A stretch of 64,000 bases of DNA. Origin: Caldisericia bacterium. GTDB taxonomy: Bacteria; Caldisericota; Caldisericia; B22-G15. The first letter of the stretch is position 1. Each line of letters opens with the position of its first letter. Where the stretch lies: the NCBI GenBank assembly GCA_030018355.1, contig JASEFN010000001.1, forward strand, positions 62,001 through 126,000, in the 5' to 3' direction. The translations under genes and the position numbers were made by a program. Positions 10,201 to 17,884 of the stretch are shown in pieces. Under the pieces are notes generated by a model, which worked only from the letters and a program-made list of their open reading frames with translations, had not been told where the DNA came from and ran no database searches.

Positions 10201-11552
10201 ACAATCACTTAGGACAAATTGCATTAGATACAACCACTACTAATTTGTATATAACTGTTACCCTTAATATTGAAGAAACAGTTACTTGGAAAGTGAGAGC
10301 AGGTGATAATAGTGGTAATTGGGGACCCTGGTCTAATATATGGAGCGTGATTATAAAATCTAATGTGACACTTGGACAGGTTCAATTATTAAGCCCTGCA
10401 AATGGAGTAACGCTACCACCTGGTAATATAACTTTTAAATGGAGTTCAGTTAATAATGCAACAAAATATGAATTTATACTATACAATCACTTAGGACAAA
10501 TTGCATTAGATACAACCACTACTAATTTGTATATAACTGTTACCCTTAATATTGAAGAAACAGTTACTTGGAAAGTGAGAGCAGGTGATAATAGTGGTAA
10601 TTGGGGACCCTGGTCTAATATATGGAGCGTGATTATAAAATCTAATGTGACACCTAATGTTACACTAACACTTTATATTCATGAAAATAGTGTAAATGGT
10701 CCTATTTTAGCAGGAGCTAGAGTAACTGGTAAAGACGGAGGAGGTAACTATTTTGACCAAACAACAAATTCAAATGGTTATGTGAAAATAACAGGAGCTC
10801 CTGGTAATTGGACTTTTACAGCATCTAAAAGTGGTTATAAAACAACTACTTGGAATCAGGATATAACTACTGATTGTGAGAAACATGGTTATTTAGTGAA
10901 AGATGTACAAATAACCAAACCATCACCTCCTCAAAATTTAACTGCTGAAGTAGTTTATGATAAAACAACAAGAAAAGCGGGTATTAAAATTTCTTGGAGC
11001 CCACCGTCAAATGATGGCGGCTCGTCAATAATAAAATATAAAGTGTATAGAAAAGAAGAAAATGGATCTTATGTATTTATAAAAGATATAGATTCTCAAG
11101 ATATATATTTTAGGGATTGGGGTGTAACTCTTGGAAAAAAATATTTTTATAAAGTAACTGCTGTAAATTCTGCCGGTGAAAGTGAACCTTCAAATGAAAA
11201 AGATATTTATGTTGGTGTTTTAGTAAAGACAACAGCAAATTTAAATGTAAGATCTTCTCCAAGTTTAAATGGTTCAATTATAATTACATTGCCTCCAAAC
11301 TATTACGGTTTAGTTGTGGGTGGTCCAATTTTTGCAGATAATTATTGGTGGTGGTATTGCTTATGGGTGTATAATAATAATACATATTACGGTTGGTCTG
11401 TAGAAAACTATTTATGGTTTTATAGCGGAAATTTAAATAAAATCTTATACATAAATAAAAATTTTATTATAATAACTTATATTTTAAATAAAAAGAGTAG
11501 AGATTTTCTCTGTTATAATAATAAAATTACTCTTTCGGATATATTATTTTAA
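7260..11552 (+). CDS. Secreted multidomain surface protein: M23-like, PPC x2, FN3-like x2, FN3, SH3b
   Basis: A 1430-residue exported protein with a signal peptide (residues 1-25). An M23/LytM-like region has H64 and D74, then H243 and H245 in HLHFEVW. That matches the lysostaphin zinc-ligand pattern but has odd spacing and a long insert, so activity is uncertain. An Ig-like segment and a helical region follow. Then come two identical pre-peptidase C-terminal (PPC) domains (about 616-723 and 834-941), two identical FN3-like units (about 941-1128), a carboxypeptidase-regulatory-like domain, an FN3 domain and an SH3b domain with NVRSSPS. The start is fixed by GGAGG 6 nt upstream and the promoter. 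The 3' end overlaps the convergent gene by 26 nt. It is probably a cell-wall-associated adhesin or hydrolase. Confidence 0.85.
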   Translation: MNKKLIFVLILLIILITFNFYFINAENTKNSVIAKKNDNIEYIILRPPWDFTKYYLHPSTYDNHKEGTKDKAVDFYFKPDYNKPNIYIYEREGESGIEVLSSNKGKVYINLYVQFTKNENEYQGGKWDDIQIIKQNDNLLSINKFPEGSFKFKKDNKIYYIDMELFVEDESSNLRTYYVHLKIDPKFFEYIKEKIKSKIIECFINNGKFSNLQNYIKIYTEKDINSGEILGTIDKFGNADKPHLHFEVWTKTDNYSISAISLNKIKFKYTDQYYEKIFENEEKKTINNKNYYFYPSMPRKYQLFISSNFTSQIKGYPLTITAKVVDFKNQGIPNVKIYCDDPIMQQCGIFGITNIDGTITKTYITSIIEPGIYTFKFYSNITNEIFYTINIKNYYSLYNTNNTKICNSNDNEIILPNIKITLGSYSNLTEDNIIYSKKCGSVPRPNSNQMRDSLFTNILPFLDDWMKNFNKNPANNVAVALAITACVSEPVSIPISCPAAVIMAIKAGIKNTIITYGNRIIDNSNLSNEEKNNIKLFLSTQTTLLSLITLDPDSVIAPLGVIGSSWSAVQSIVEYKKDDFGKIISLILIGITKNDGPPNSVIGIRAISTTSNISTQITTLSNNTPIPNLSDSKDGKKYFKITVPSGSSKLVIKTSGGSGDVDLYVKYGSIPDLNNYDKRPYLNGNDELVEINNPQLGDWYIMLHGYKAYSGVTLVAYYSSTTNYGIMSVSPPSWSPTVNSGTSTYQTFNVSASNGNLVKVTIEKIEGPNWLTISNVDLGDIISGTNKTFNLIISPPIGLSGNYRYKVGVKCLYGTPTNIDITGNINVVSQNQIQITTLSNNTPIPNLSDSKDGKKYFKITVPSGSSKLVIKTSGGSGDVDLYVKYGSIPDLNNYDKRPYLNGNDELVEINNPQLGDWYIMLHGYKAYSGVTLVAYYSSTTNVTLGQVQLLSPANGVTLPPGNITFKWSSVNNATKYEFILYNHLGQIALDTTTTNLYITVTLNIEETVTWKVRAGDNSGNWGPWSNIWSVIIKSNVTLGQVQLLSPANGVTLPPGNITFKWSSVNNATKYEFILYNHLGQIALDTTTTNLYITVTLNIEETVTWKVRAGDNSGNWGPWSNIWSVIIKSNVTPNVTLTLYIHENSVNGPILAGARVTGKDGGGNYFDQTTNSNGYVKITGAPGNWTFTASKSGYKTTTWNQDITTDCEKHGYLVKDVQITKPSPPQNLTAEVVYDKTTRKAGIKISWSPPSNDGGSSIIKYKVYRKEENGSYVFIKDIDSQDIYFRDWGVTLGKKYFYKVTAVNSAGESEPSNEKDIYVGVLVKTTANLNVRSSPSLNGSIIITLPPNYYGLVVGGPIFADNYWWWYCLWVYNNNTYYGWSVENYLWFYSGNLNKILYINKNFIIITYILNKKSRDFLCYNNKITLSDILF
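9105..9428 (+). repeat. Direct repeat A, copy 1 (324 bp, PPC domain)
   Basis: By eye this stretch is identical at every base to 9759-10082. It encodes one pre-peptidase C-terminal domain with the GDVDLYVKYG core. No synonymous difference is visible, so the duplication is recent or kept identical by gene conversion. Confidence 0.9.
9759..10082 (+). repeat. Direct repeat A, copy 2 (324 bp, PPC domain)
   Basis: Second copy of the PPC-encoding repeat, offset 654 bp (218 codons) from the first. The copies are separated by one Ig-like module. The offset keeps the reading frame. Confidence 0.9.
10081..10644 (+). repeat. Tandem direct repeat B, 2 x 282 bp (FN3-like domain)
   Basis: Two head-to-tail units, 10081-10362 and 10363-10644, look identical base for base and encode the same 94 residues, beginning NVTLGQVQLLSPANG. 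A stub of a third unit (AATGTGACAC) follows before the sequence diverges. The unit is a whole number of codons, so copy number can change without breaking the frame. Confidence 0.9.
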
Positions 11553-14500
11553 TTGTTTTTGTTATTGGATCCCAACTTACATCACAACCAAGGTTTTCTG
11601 CAACAAAACGCACTGGAAGCATTGTTCTGCCATTAACAATTAAAGGTGTAACTTTTGGATTGTTTGGATCAATTGGTGTATTAAATCCATTAACTTTTGC
11701 AATGTTTTTTCCTATCCATAGTTCAATTAAAATATCTTTAAATAAAATTGTAACTTTTTTCTCTTGAGAATCCCATAAAGTTTCACCACCAAGTGGTTCC
11801 ACTATATATCTTATTGGTAGATAAGTTCTTCCTTCTATTATTTTTGGCGCAACATCTATCTCTTTATCTAGACCATTAATATTTATGTATCTATTTCCTA
11901 CTTGTAATATAATAGTAATTCTCTTAATATATTTTATTGTATATTTTTTACTTATCTTATTCCCTGCATTATCTTCTGATTCAATTAGAATATTATTTGT
12001 TCCTTCAGATAGATTTAAAGAATATGAGAATTTATTATCTAAAGAGATTGAGATGTTAATATTGTTGATTTTAAGATATTTTACTCCAGAAATGTTATCT
12101 ACTATTGAACCAGATATAAGAAGAGTTGGTTCATTTGTCTCATTTGGTATATTAACTGAAATTTGAGGAGGGGTAAGATCACAGATTATTTTAATTATCT
12201 TTCTTGTTTCATTGTTCTCTTTATCTGTTGAGATTATTAAGAAACTATTTTCTCCTTCATTAAGATTTGCTTGATAATTGAAGTATCCTTGTTGGTTTAT
12301 AGGAATTTCATTGTTGTTTATCAATAATTTTTTTATTCCAGATTCATTATCAATTGTTTTTCCTGATATTGTTATTTTAGAGTTATTTGTTAGATATGTT
12401 TCTGTTTGAGGAGAAGTGATTTCTAAGAGAGGAGGGGTAGTGTCTTTAAGAGTTATATTAATAGTTATTATATTTGATTTTTCTGAAAGATTACCTTGAG
12501 TATCAAATGATTGGATATAATATGAATATGTTTTTCCAGGCTCAATGTCGAAATCTTCATATTCAAAAGTATCTTTACTAAAATTTCTTAAAAGGTACCA
12601 ATCGAAATTTTCTTTTTTCTTATAAAGAGAATAACCTGAAACTGGATAAGAACCATCTTGAGATTTAGTCCATTTAAGTAAAATAGAATTGTCTTTTATT
12701 TGATAATCCAGAGTAGGAGAAGAAGGTGGAACTAATTCTTTTTCTGTCTCTAATACACTGTATTTATAAATTCCACAACCATCAGTGCCAATATATACTG
12801 AGTTTGGATCATTAATATCAATTGAGAGATAGGTTATTTTTGAAAATTTAATAAAGTTAATTGAGTAATCCCATGTTATATATTTCCAAGTTAAACCATT
12901 ATCTTCAGACTTTATTAAATTTCTTCCTCTATTTGCAAAAATAACTGGTTTGTTTGGATGGAAAGTCATTGTATCAACATTTTCATTAAACAAATTCTTC
13001 CAAGTTAAACCTCCATCATTTGATCTTTTAAAACCCTTATTTGTAGAAACATAAACATTTTTACTATCCTTTGGATCAATAAAAATTTTATAAATACCTA
13101 TCTCTTTCAAAGAGATCAATTTCCAATTTTTTCCTGAATCAGTTGATTTATAAAGACCTCCTCCCTTGATCACCCAATTTCCGCTTGAATCTCTATCCCA
13201 ATATGTTTCCATCCCAATATATAAAATTTGGGGATTGTTTGGATCTATTGTAATAAACATATTATAAGGTGGATAATTTAAAGGTAAGTTTTGTGGCTCA
13301 ATTTTTTGCCATTCATTGAATAGATTAACTTTATAAAGTATAAATTTTCTATTCTCCCAATTATAAACAATAGCATATATTAATTTATTACCAAAATCAA
13401 CAGTGAATGAAATAATATAAGTATTCTCTGGTGGATAAATTGGTTCAAACCAACTAATTCCTGAATTATTGGAATAATAAACATTATAATCATTAAAATA
13501 ATAAAATTCGTCAGGATATTTAATATTTATAAATAAATTTCCATAATTGCTATATTCTTTATTTATTTTACTCCAATTTTTTTCCTCAAGTTTATATAAA
13601 CCACTATTTGTCTGAACAAAAGTATCTTTAAAATTTGAAATACCTAAAATTTTGTTTGAGTTTATACCAATATTTGCTACATTCCACGATAAACCATTAT
13701 TTTCAGATACGAATAACCCCTCATTACAATTTTTCACTAAGTAGATAAAATCCTCGTTCTGAAAATCATTAATAAAATCTCGTATATTATCTGAACTATT
13801 ATATATTGTAATCCAACTATCTCCATTATTTTTACTTATCCACAATTGAGAATAAGAACTACAGTATAAAATATTTGTATTTATTGAATTTATTTTTATT
13901 TTTTCTAACCATTTATATGGAGAATTTACACTATTAAAACTTTTTCCACCATCATTTGATTTAAATAATCCATCTCCATCAGTTGCTAAATAAATAATAT
14001 CTGAATTATTTGGATCAATGATTATAGAGTCTATATCACTATATTTAGATAAATTTATTTTAATCTCACTCCAAGATGAACCACCATTATTTGTTTTAAA
14101 TAACTTTGATTTGCTATCATTATAAAAGTAACCACTTAAAAAAATTATATCTTTATTTTTGAAATCAACACAAAATTCAAGAAAGTAGTAATTATAATCA
14201 CTAAATTTTGGTGTTATATCTATCCATGTTTTCCCATAATCACCTGATTTATATAAATTATAAGAAGATAATGCAAAAATTGTTGTGCTATCATAGGAAA
14301 TTTTAATTTTTTTGATGTTTGATAAACCATAATTTGTCCAAGAGTTTCCTCCATTAAAAGATATATAAACTCCACCATTTGTTGCTGCTAAAATTATATT
14401 TGTATTATTTTTATCTATATCAAGTGAATTAACATAAAGGGATTCAAGCCCAAAAGATGCTCTAAACCATGTCTTTCCTTTATCAATTGATTTATAAACT

Positions 14501-15636
14501 CCTCCACCATAACTCCCTATATATAAAATATCAGGATTTTTGGGATCTTGAACAATTGAAGTTAAATTTCCACCATATAAATTATAATTTATATCAATAA
14601 ATGAATAGATCTTTTTACTTGAGTCTTTCAAAAAAACAACAATATCTGACCAGTCACTCTCTTTATACTCTTCTTTTGCTTTTGCCCTTAAATAATAAGT
14701 CACTTTTTCTTTTGCAAATTTGAATTCATATTCATTTGTTTCGCTTTCTTGATCAACTAAAATATTTGAGAAATCTTCTTTATCACTTATTTGAAATTTA
14801 ATTTTTTTGCTATTTGATAAAAATTTAATTAAAGGATCACCTACAAATATTTGTTGATTTTTCGGTGATATTATCACTGGAGGAGTCAAATTTGAAATAA
14901 TATTTATGTTACTACTCTCAGCCTGAATAACTTCTAATGTTTGAAAATCTTGAATCCAAACTGCAATTCCAAAATCGTTTGGATTTACATTTTGTTTTAA
15001 CTTGAATGGAAAATTAAATTTTAAAATATCACCCTTTTTTAAATTTAAAACCTCTCCAGCATCATCATAAATATAATCTCTAATAACAAATTTATGAGTT
15101 TTTTCTTTGTTTGGCCCTTCATAGTTTACTAATTTTTCATAAAGAGTAACTAAAAGATGAGGTTCCTTTAAATTAATATTATCAAGAACTTCAATTGTAA
15201 TATATAGGTTTCCTAATGTTGCACCAGAAGTGATAATAGGATTCAATTTAATTGAAATTGGAGAATTTGTTTTTAAAATATCATCAATTTTTTTTCTATA
15301 ATCTTGATAATTTGCAGGATGATATTCATATTTTCCATTAACATATAAAGTTGGAACACCATCAACTCCATAAAAACTACATCTATTGTTTGTTTCTTCT
15401 GTATCTAATCCATCATTCCAAACTTGATTTCTCAATAAAATTACTTTATCAGAACCATAAATATTATATGTTTCATCTGCATAAGGTCCATATTTAGCAC
15501 ATGGGCCACACCAAGTTGCAGTAAATAACTCAAGAAGAACTTTTCTTTTTGTTCCACTTTCAATTCCAAGAGATAAATTTAAAAAAGATGTTAATGTTAA
15601 AAAGGTTAAAAGTAGAAATAAAATTAATTTTTTCAT
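11527..15636 (-). CDS. Secreted thioredoxin-fold / Asp-box propeller / stalk-domain protein, 1369 aa
   Basis: After a signal peptide (about 1-24) comes a thioredoxin-like domain with the active-site motif WCGPC (C43, C46) and VPTLYVNG at the cis-proline position. The middle (about 345-990) is a long series of Asp-box/BNR repeats of the form S-x-D-G-G-x-x-W, as in sialidase and sortilin propellers. An FN3 domain, two Ig-like domains (KITISGKTIDNESGIK type) and two copper-amine-oxidase-N-like 'stalk' domains (GRTYLPIRYI, GRTMLPVRFVAENLG) complete it. GGAGGTT precedes the ATG. It follows the stalk-only gene by 3 nt. Thiol exchange and glycan binding at the surface are inferred from domains. Confidence 0.85.
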   Translation of the reverse strand: MKKLILFLLLTFLTLTSFLNLSLGIESGTKRKVLLELFTATWCGPCAKYGPYADETYNIYGSDKVILLRNQVWNDGLDTEETNNRCSFYGVDGVPTLYVNGKYEYHPANYQDYRKKIDDILKTNSPISIKLNPIITSGATLGNLYITIEVLDNINLKEPHLLVTLYEKLVNYEGPNKEKTHKFVIRDYIYDDAGEVLNLKKGDILKFNFPFKLKQNVNPNDFGIAVWIQDFQTLEVIQAESSNINIISNLTPPVIISPKNQQIFVGDPLIKFLSNSKKIKFQISDKEDFSNILVDQESETNEYEFKFAKEKVTYYLRAKAKEEYKESDWSDIVVFLKDSSKKIYSFIDINYNLYGGNLTSIVQDPKNPDILYIGSYGGGVYKSIDKGKTWFRASFGLESLYVNSLDIDKNNTNIILAATNGGVYISFNGGNSWTNYGLSNIKKIKISYDSTTIFALSSYNLYKSGDYGKTWIDITPKFSDYNYYFLEFCVDFKNKDIIFLSGYFYNDSKSKLFKTNNGGSSWSEIKINLSKYSDIDSIIIDPNNSDIIYLATDGDGLFKSNDGGKSFNSVNSPYKWLEKIKINSINTNILYCSSYSQLWISKNNGDSWITIYNSSDNIRDFINDFQNEDFIYLVKNCNEGLFVSENNGLSWNVANIGINSNKILGISNFKDTFVQTNSGLYKLEEKNWSKINKEYSNYGNLFINIKYPDEFYYFNDYNVYYSNNSGISWFEPIYPPENTYIISFTVDFGNKLIYAIVYNWENRKFILYKVNLFNEWQKIEPQNLPLNYPPYNMFITIDPNNPQILYIGMETYWDRDSSGNWVIKGGGLYKSTDSGKNWKLISLKEIGIYKIFIDPKDSKNVYVSTNKGFKRSNDGGLTWKNLFNENVDTMTFHPNKPVIFANRGRNLIKSEDNGLTWKYITWDYSINFIKFSKITYLSIDINDPNSVYIGTDGCGIYKYSVLETEKELVPPSSPTLDYQIKDNSILLKWTKSQDGSYPVSGYSLYKKKENFDWYLLRNFSKDTFEYEDFDIEPGKTYSYYIQSFDTQGNLSEKSNIITINITLKDTTPPLLEITSPQTETYLTNNSKITISGKTIDNESGIKKLLINNNEIPINQQGYFNYQANLNEGENSFLIISTDKENNETRKIIKIICDLTPPQISVNIPNETNEPTLLISGSIVDNISGVKYLKINNINISISLDNKFSYSLNLSEGTNNILIESEDNAGNKISKKYTIKYIKRITIILQVGNRYININGLDKEIDVAPKIIEGRTYLPIRYIVEPLGGETLWDSQEKKVTILFKDILIELWIGKNIAKVNGFNTPIDPNNPKVTPLIVNGRTMLPVRFVAENLGCDVSWDPITKTIKIIYPKE

Positions 15637-15639
15637 ATT

Positions 15640-16473
15640 TTAACCTCCATTTATATTAAATTTTATACATTCCATATAATCTAAATATTTTAAACAAAAA
15701 ATAAATTCTCCAAATCCCCTTTCTCTGATATAAAAATATATTTCTAATTCAATTTCTTCTTTCTCTTTTAACTCAATTTCAGCCTCATTAAAAAAACATA
15801 CATCTTTTATGCAAAATTCTGAAAACCAACTCTTTGGTTTATTAATTGTATTAAGTGTGATTTTTAGTTTAATTTTCTCATTTAATGGATTTTTAATTTT
15901 TATTTTATATACTCCCTGTTCCTCAAGATTAAAAGATAAATTAACCTCATTTTTATAATTCAAAATAAATTTTTTATTATATGTTATTATAATCATTTTA
16001 TCTTTATTTATCCATTCAACTTTACATCCGATATTCTCTGCAACAAATCTAATAGGAAGCATAGTTCTTCCATTTATAATTAATGGCATAACAGAGTGAT
16101 TATTTTCATCAATCCACTTTATTTCATTATTAACTTTTGCTTGTGGTTTATTTATCCATAGTTCAATTATATTCTCATCAAGAACTACTTTTACTTTTCT
16201 CTCATCTTGATACCAAAAAACTTCACCACTTAAATTTTCAATTATACTTCTTATAGGCAAAACAACTCTCCCCCACTCTTTAACTAAAATAGGTTTTGTT
16301 CTTCTTCCAGGGTCTATCTCTTTTTTAATACCATTAACTATCATATATTCTGAATTAAGTTGTAAAATTATTTCATAATTTAATTGGAAGGTGTGAGAGT
16401 CTAAAATTTTAAAATTAAAATTTAAATTTAAAAAATATAAAAAAATTAATAAGAAAATTATTAATTTTTTCAT
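15640..16473 (-). CDS. Secreted stalk-domain (copper amine oxidase N-like) protein, 277 aa
   Basis: A signal peptide (about 1-25) is followed by one stalk domain containing two half-motifs: RVVLPIRSIIENL, then GRTMLPIRFVAENIG. A C-terminal beta-rich region of about 100 residues follows. This domain is widespread in surface proteins of anaerobic Gram-positive-type bacteria, where it acts as a structural module with no shown oxidase activity. The gene has its own strong promoter but only a short leader without a clear Shine-Dalgarno. It is cotranscribed with the downstream thioredoxin/propeller gene, whose ribosome-binding site overlaps this stop. Confidence 0.8.
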   Translation of the reverse strand: MKKLIIFLLIFLYFLNLNFNFKILDSHTFQLNYEIILQLNSEYMIVNGIKKEIDPGRRTKPILVKEWGRVVLPIRSIIENLSGEVFWYQDERKVKVVLDENIIELWINKPQAKVNNEIKWIDENNHSVMPLIINGRTMLPIRFVAENIGCKVEWINKDKMIIITYNKKFILNYKNEVNLSFNLEEQGVYKIKIKNPLNEKIKLKITLNTINKPKSWFSEFCIKDVCFFNEAEIELKEKEEIELEIYFYIRERGFGEFIFCLKYLDYMECIKFNINGG

Positions 16474-16490
16474 TATTTTATTTCAAATAA

Positions 16491-16519
16491 ATTATATTTT
16501 ATTTTTTAAATTTGGTCAA
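16491..16519 (-). promoter_or_regulatory. Promoter for the stalk-domain operon
   Basis: On the minus strand TTGACC (plus 16514-16519) and TATAAT (plus 16491-16496) are 17 nt apart. Transcription would begin near 16484, leaving a leader of roughly 11 nt. The promoter lies directly beside the stop of the PH-like gene, marking a new transcription unit. Confidence 0.8.
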
Positions 16520-16521
16520 GT

Positions 16522-17034
16522 TTACACATTAAAGGCTTGATTTAGAGCACCTCTTACTTTTCCAAAATTTGTATTAAATGTAAAAACCATTTTGCCAGTT
16601 TTTGTTGTAATTATAAGTTCATGAGGAGTTTCTAGATCATCTATATCTCCACCTCCACCAATATTTACTCCAACCTTTACATTTATTATTGCTCCACCCT
16701 TGCCCCTTCCTTTTTTCATATCAACTTTTACTATATCTTCTGGTGTAAGAGCAAAGTTTTCATTATGTTCATTAATAATTTCATCTGGTGTCATCTCATA
16801 ATATTTCTTATAATATGTAAAGCTTGTTCCCATCTGAGAAAAAAATTGTTTTAATTTTCCTCCTCCTGCCTCTTTTGTTTCTTCTTTTCTTTTTTCAGAC
16901 TCTTTTTTAAAAAGTTCCTGAGTCCACTTTGCAAATAATAATCTTCTATCTGTAATAATAAGTGCCCAAGGTTCTTGTTTAAACATACTTTTTTTCCAGT
17001 TGGCTGGAATTACTTCAATAATTTTTTCATTCAT
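16522..17034 (-). CDS. Hypothetical PH-like cytosolic protein, 170 aa
   Basis: I do not recognise a named family. The first strands (EPWALIITDRRLLFAKW) and the last strands (HELIITTKTGKMVFTFN followed by a helix) resemble bacterial PH-like domains. A long charged helix is inserted after the first strands, and there is a glycine-rich GRGKGGAI stretch. No signal peptide or membrane segment is seen. The ATG at 17034 was chosen because GGAGG (plus 17041-17045) lies 6 nt upstream; a frame start nine codons earlier lacks one. The protein is followed by an independent promoter, so it is probably the end of its own unit with the NERD gene. Confidence 0.65.
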   Translation of the reverse strand: MNEKIIEVIPANWKKSMFKQEPWALIITDRRLLFAKWTQELFKKESEKRKEETKEAGGGKLKQFFSQMGTSFTYYKKYYEMTPDEIINEHNENFALTPEDIVKVDMKKGRGKGGAIINVKVGVNIGGGGDIDDLETPHELIITTKTGKMVFTFNTNFGKVRGALNQAFNV

Positions 17035-17111
17035 AATAATCCTCCAAATATTTTCAATCAAAAATTTTTCAAATTTTTGATTTATCGACTTATTGCCTAT
17101 TATAACACTTT

Positions 17112-17798
17112 TTAAAAATTTTTAAATAAATTGTATATTTTTTCAATATAATCTGAATCTATTTTTGTTTTTTGATTTAATAAATAACTCTTTAACATTC
17201 TTATTGAAATAGTTTTAACACCTTTTACTTCATAAGACTTAACATAAGCTTTTGGATTTGCGAAAACAATAACAGGTTTAACAAAAATATTTAAATTTAA
17301 TGAACTCTTTATTTTATCTTTTATATAATATGACTCATCTAAAGTTTGTTTTATTATGTCTTTTTCAAACAATCTATTATTGATCAACAATGTATCTCCG
17401 ATATTTGTAATAACTCCTTTATGATTTTTTGTCTCAATTACAAATACGCCAGTTGGTCCAATTACTAAATGATCAATGTTAAATTTATCTTCAACATTGA
17501 TATCATTTATCACTTTAAAATCTTTTGGAAGTTCATTTAAAACTTTTGCTACATCTATTTCGCCTTTATAACCATAATCAATCCTATCTACTTTATTTAA
17601 TTGAAAATTACCAAAAATATAATAAATTAAACTTAAAACCATAGTGAAACCTCCTAATGATTTTAAAAAGGATACTTTTTGAGTGACTAGAATTACTCCA
17701 ACTATAAAGATAATTGAACCAATAATAAAATTTTTAAAACTTAATTTCAAGACTCTCTTTCTCATTTTTTTTAAACTTTTTCCTGCTTCGTTTGTCAT
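17112..17798 (-). CDS. NERD-domain membrane protein, 228 aa
   Basis: Two membrane segments lie at about residues 24-65. A nuclease-related NERD domain follows, with GEIDVAKVL, then FNIDHLVIGPTGVFVIETKNHKG, shown here as NIDHLVIGPTGVFVIETKN. The Asp-(x)n-Glu-x-Lys arrangement resembles the restriction-endonuclease-like fold. NERD proteins are often linked to DNA processing, but function is mostly unproven. GGAGG precedes the ATG. The gene diverges from the BTAD regulator with an 86-nt gap, so the two may share control. A role in uptake or destruction of DNA at the membrane is speculation. Confidence 0.8.
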   Translation of the reverse strand: MTNEAGKSLKKMRKRVLKLSFKNFIIGSIIFIVGVILVTQKVSFLKSLGGFTMVLSLIYYIFGNFQLNKVDRIDYGYKGEIDVAKVLNELPKDFKVINDINVEDKFNIDHLVIGPTGVFVIETKNHKGVITNIGDTLLINNRLFEKDIIKQTLDESYYIKDKIKSSLNLNIFVKPVIVFANPKAYVKSYEVKGVKTISIRMLKSYLLNQKTKIDSDYIEKIYNLFKNF

Positions 17799-17884
17799 AC
17801 TTTGGCCTCCGTATTAAATTTGTGATAATATCTAACATTAATTATATTTTAATTTTTGTAATAAAATAAAAGTAATAAACTAAA

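Noticed and set aside
11492-11535. AAAGAGTA/TACTCTTT pair as a bidirectional terminator between the convergent genes
   Set aside because: Loop of about 28 nt and an A+T stem make a stable hairpin unlikely.
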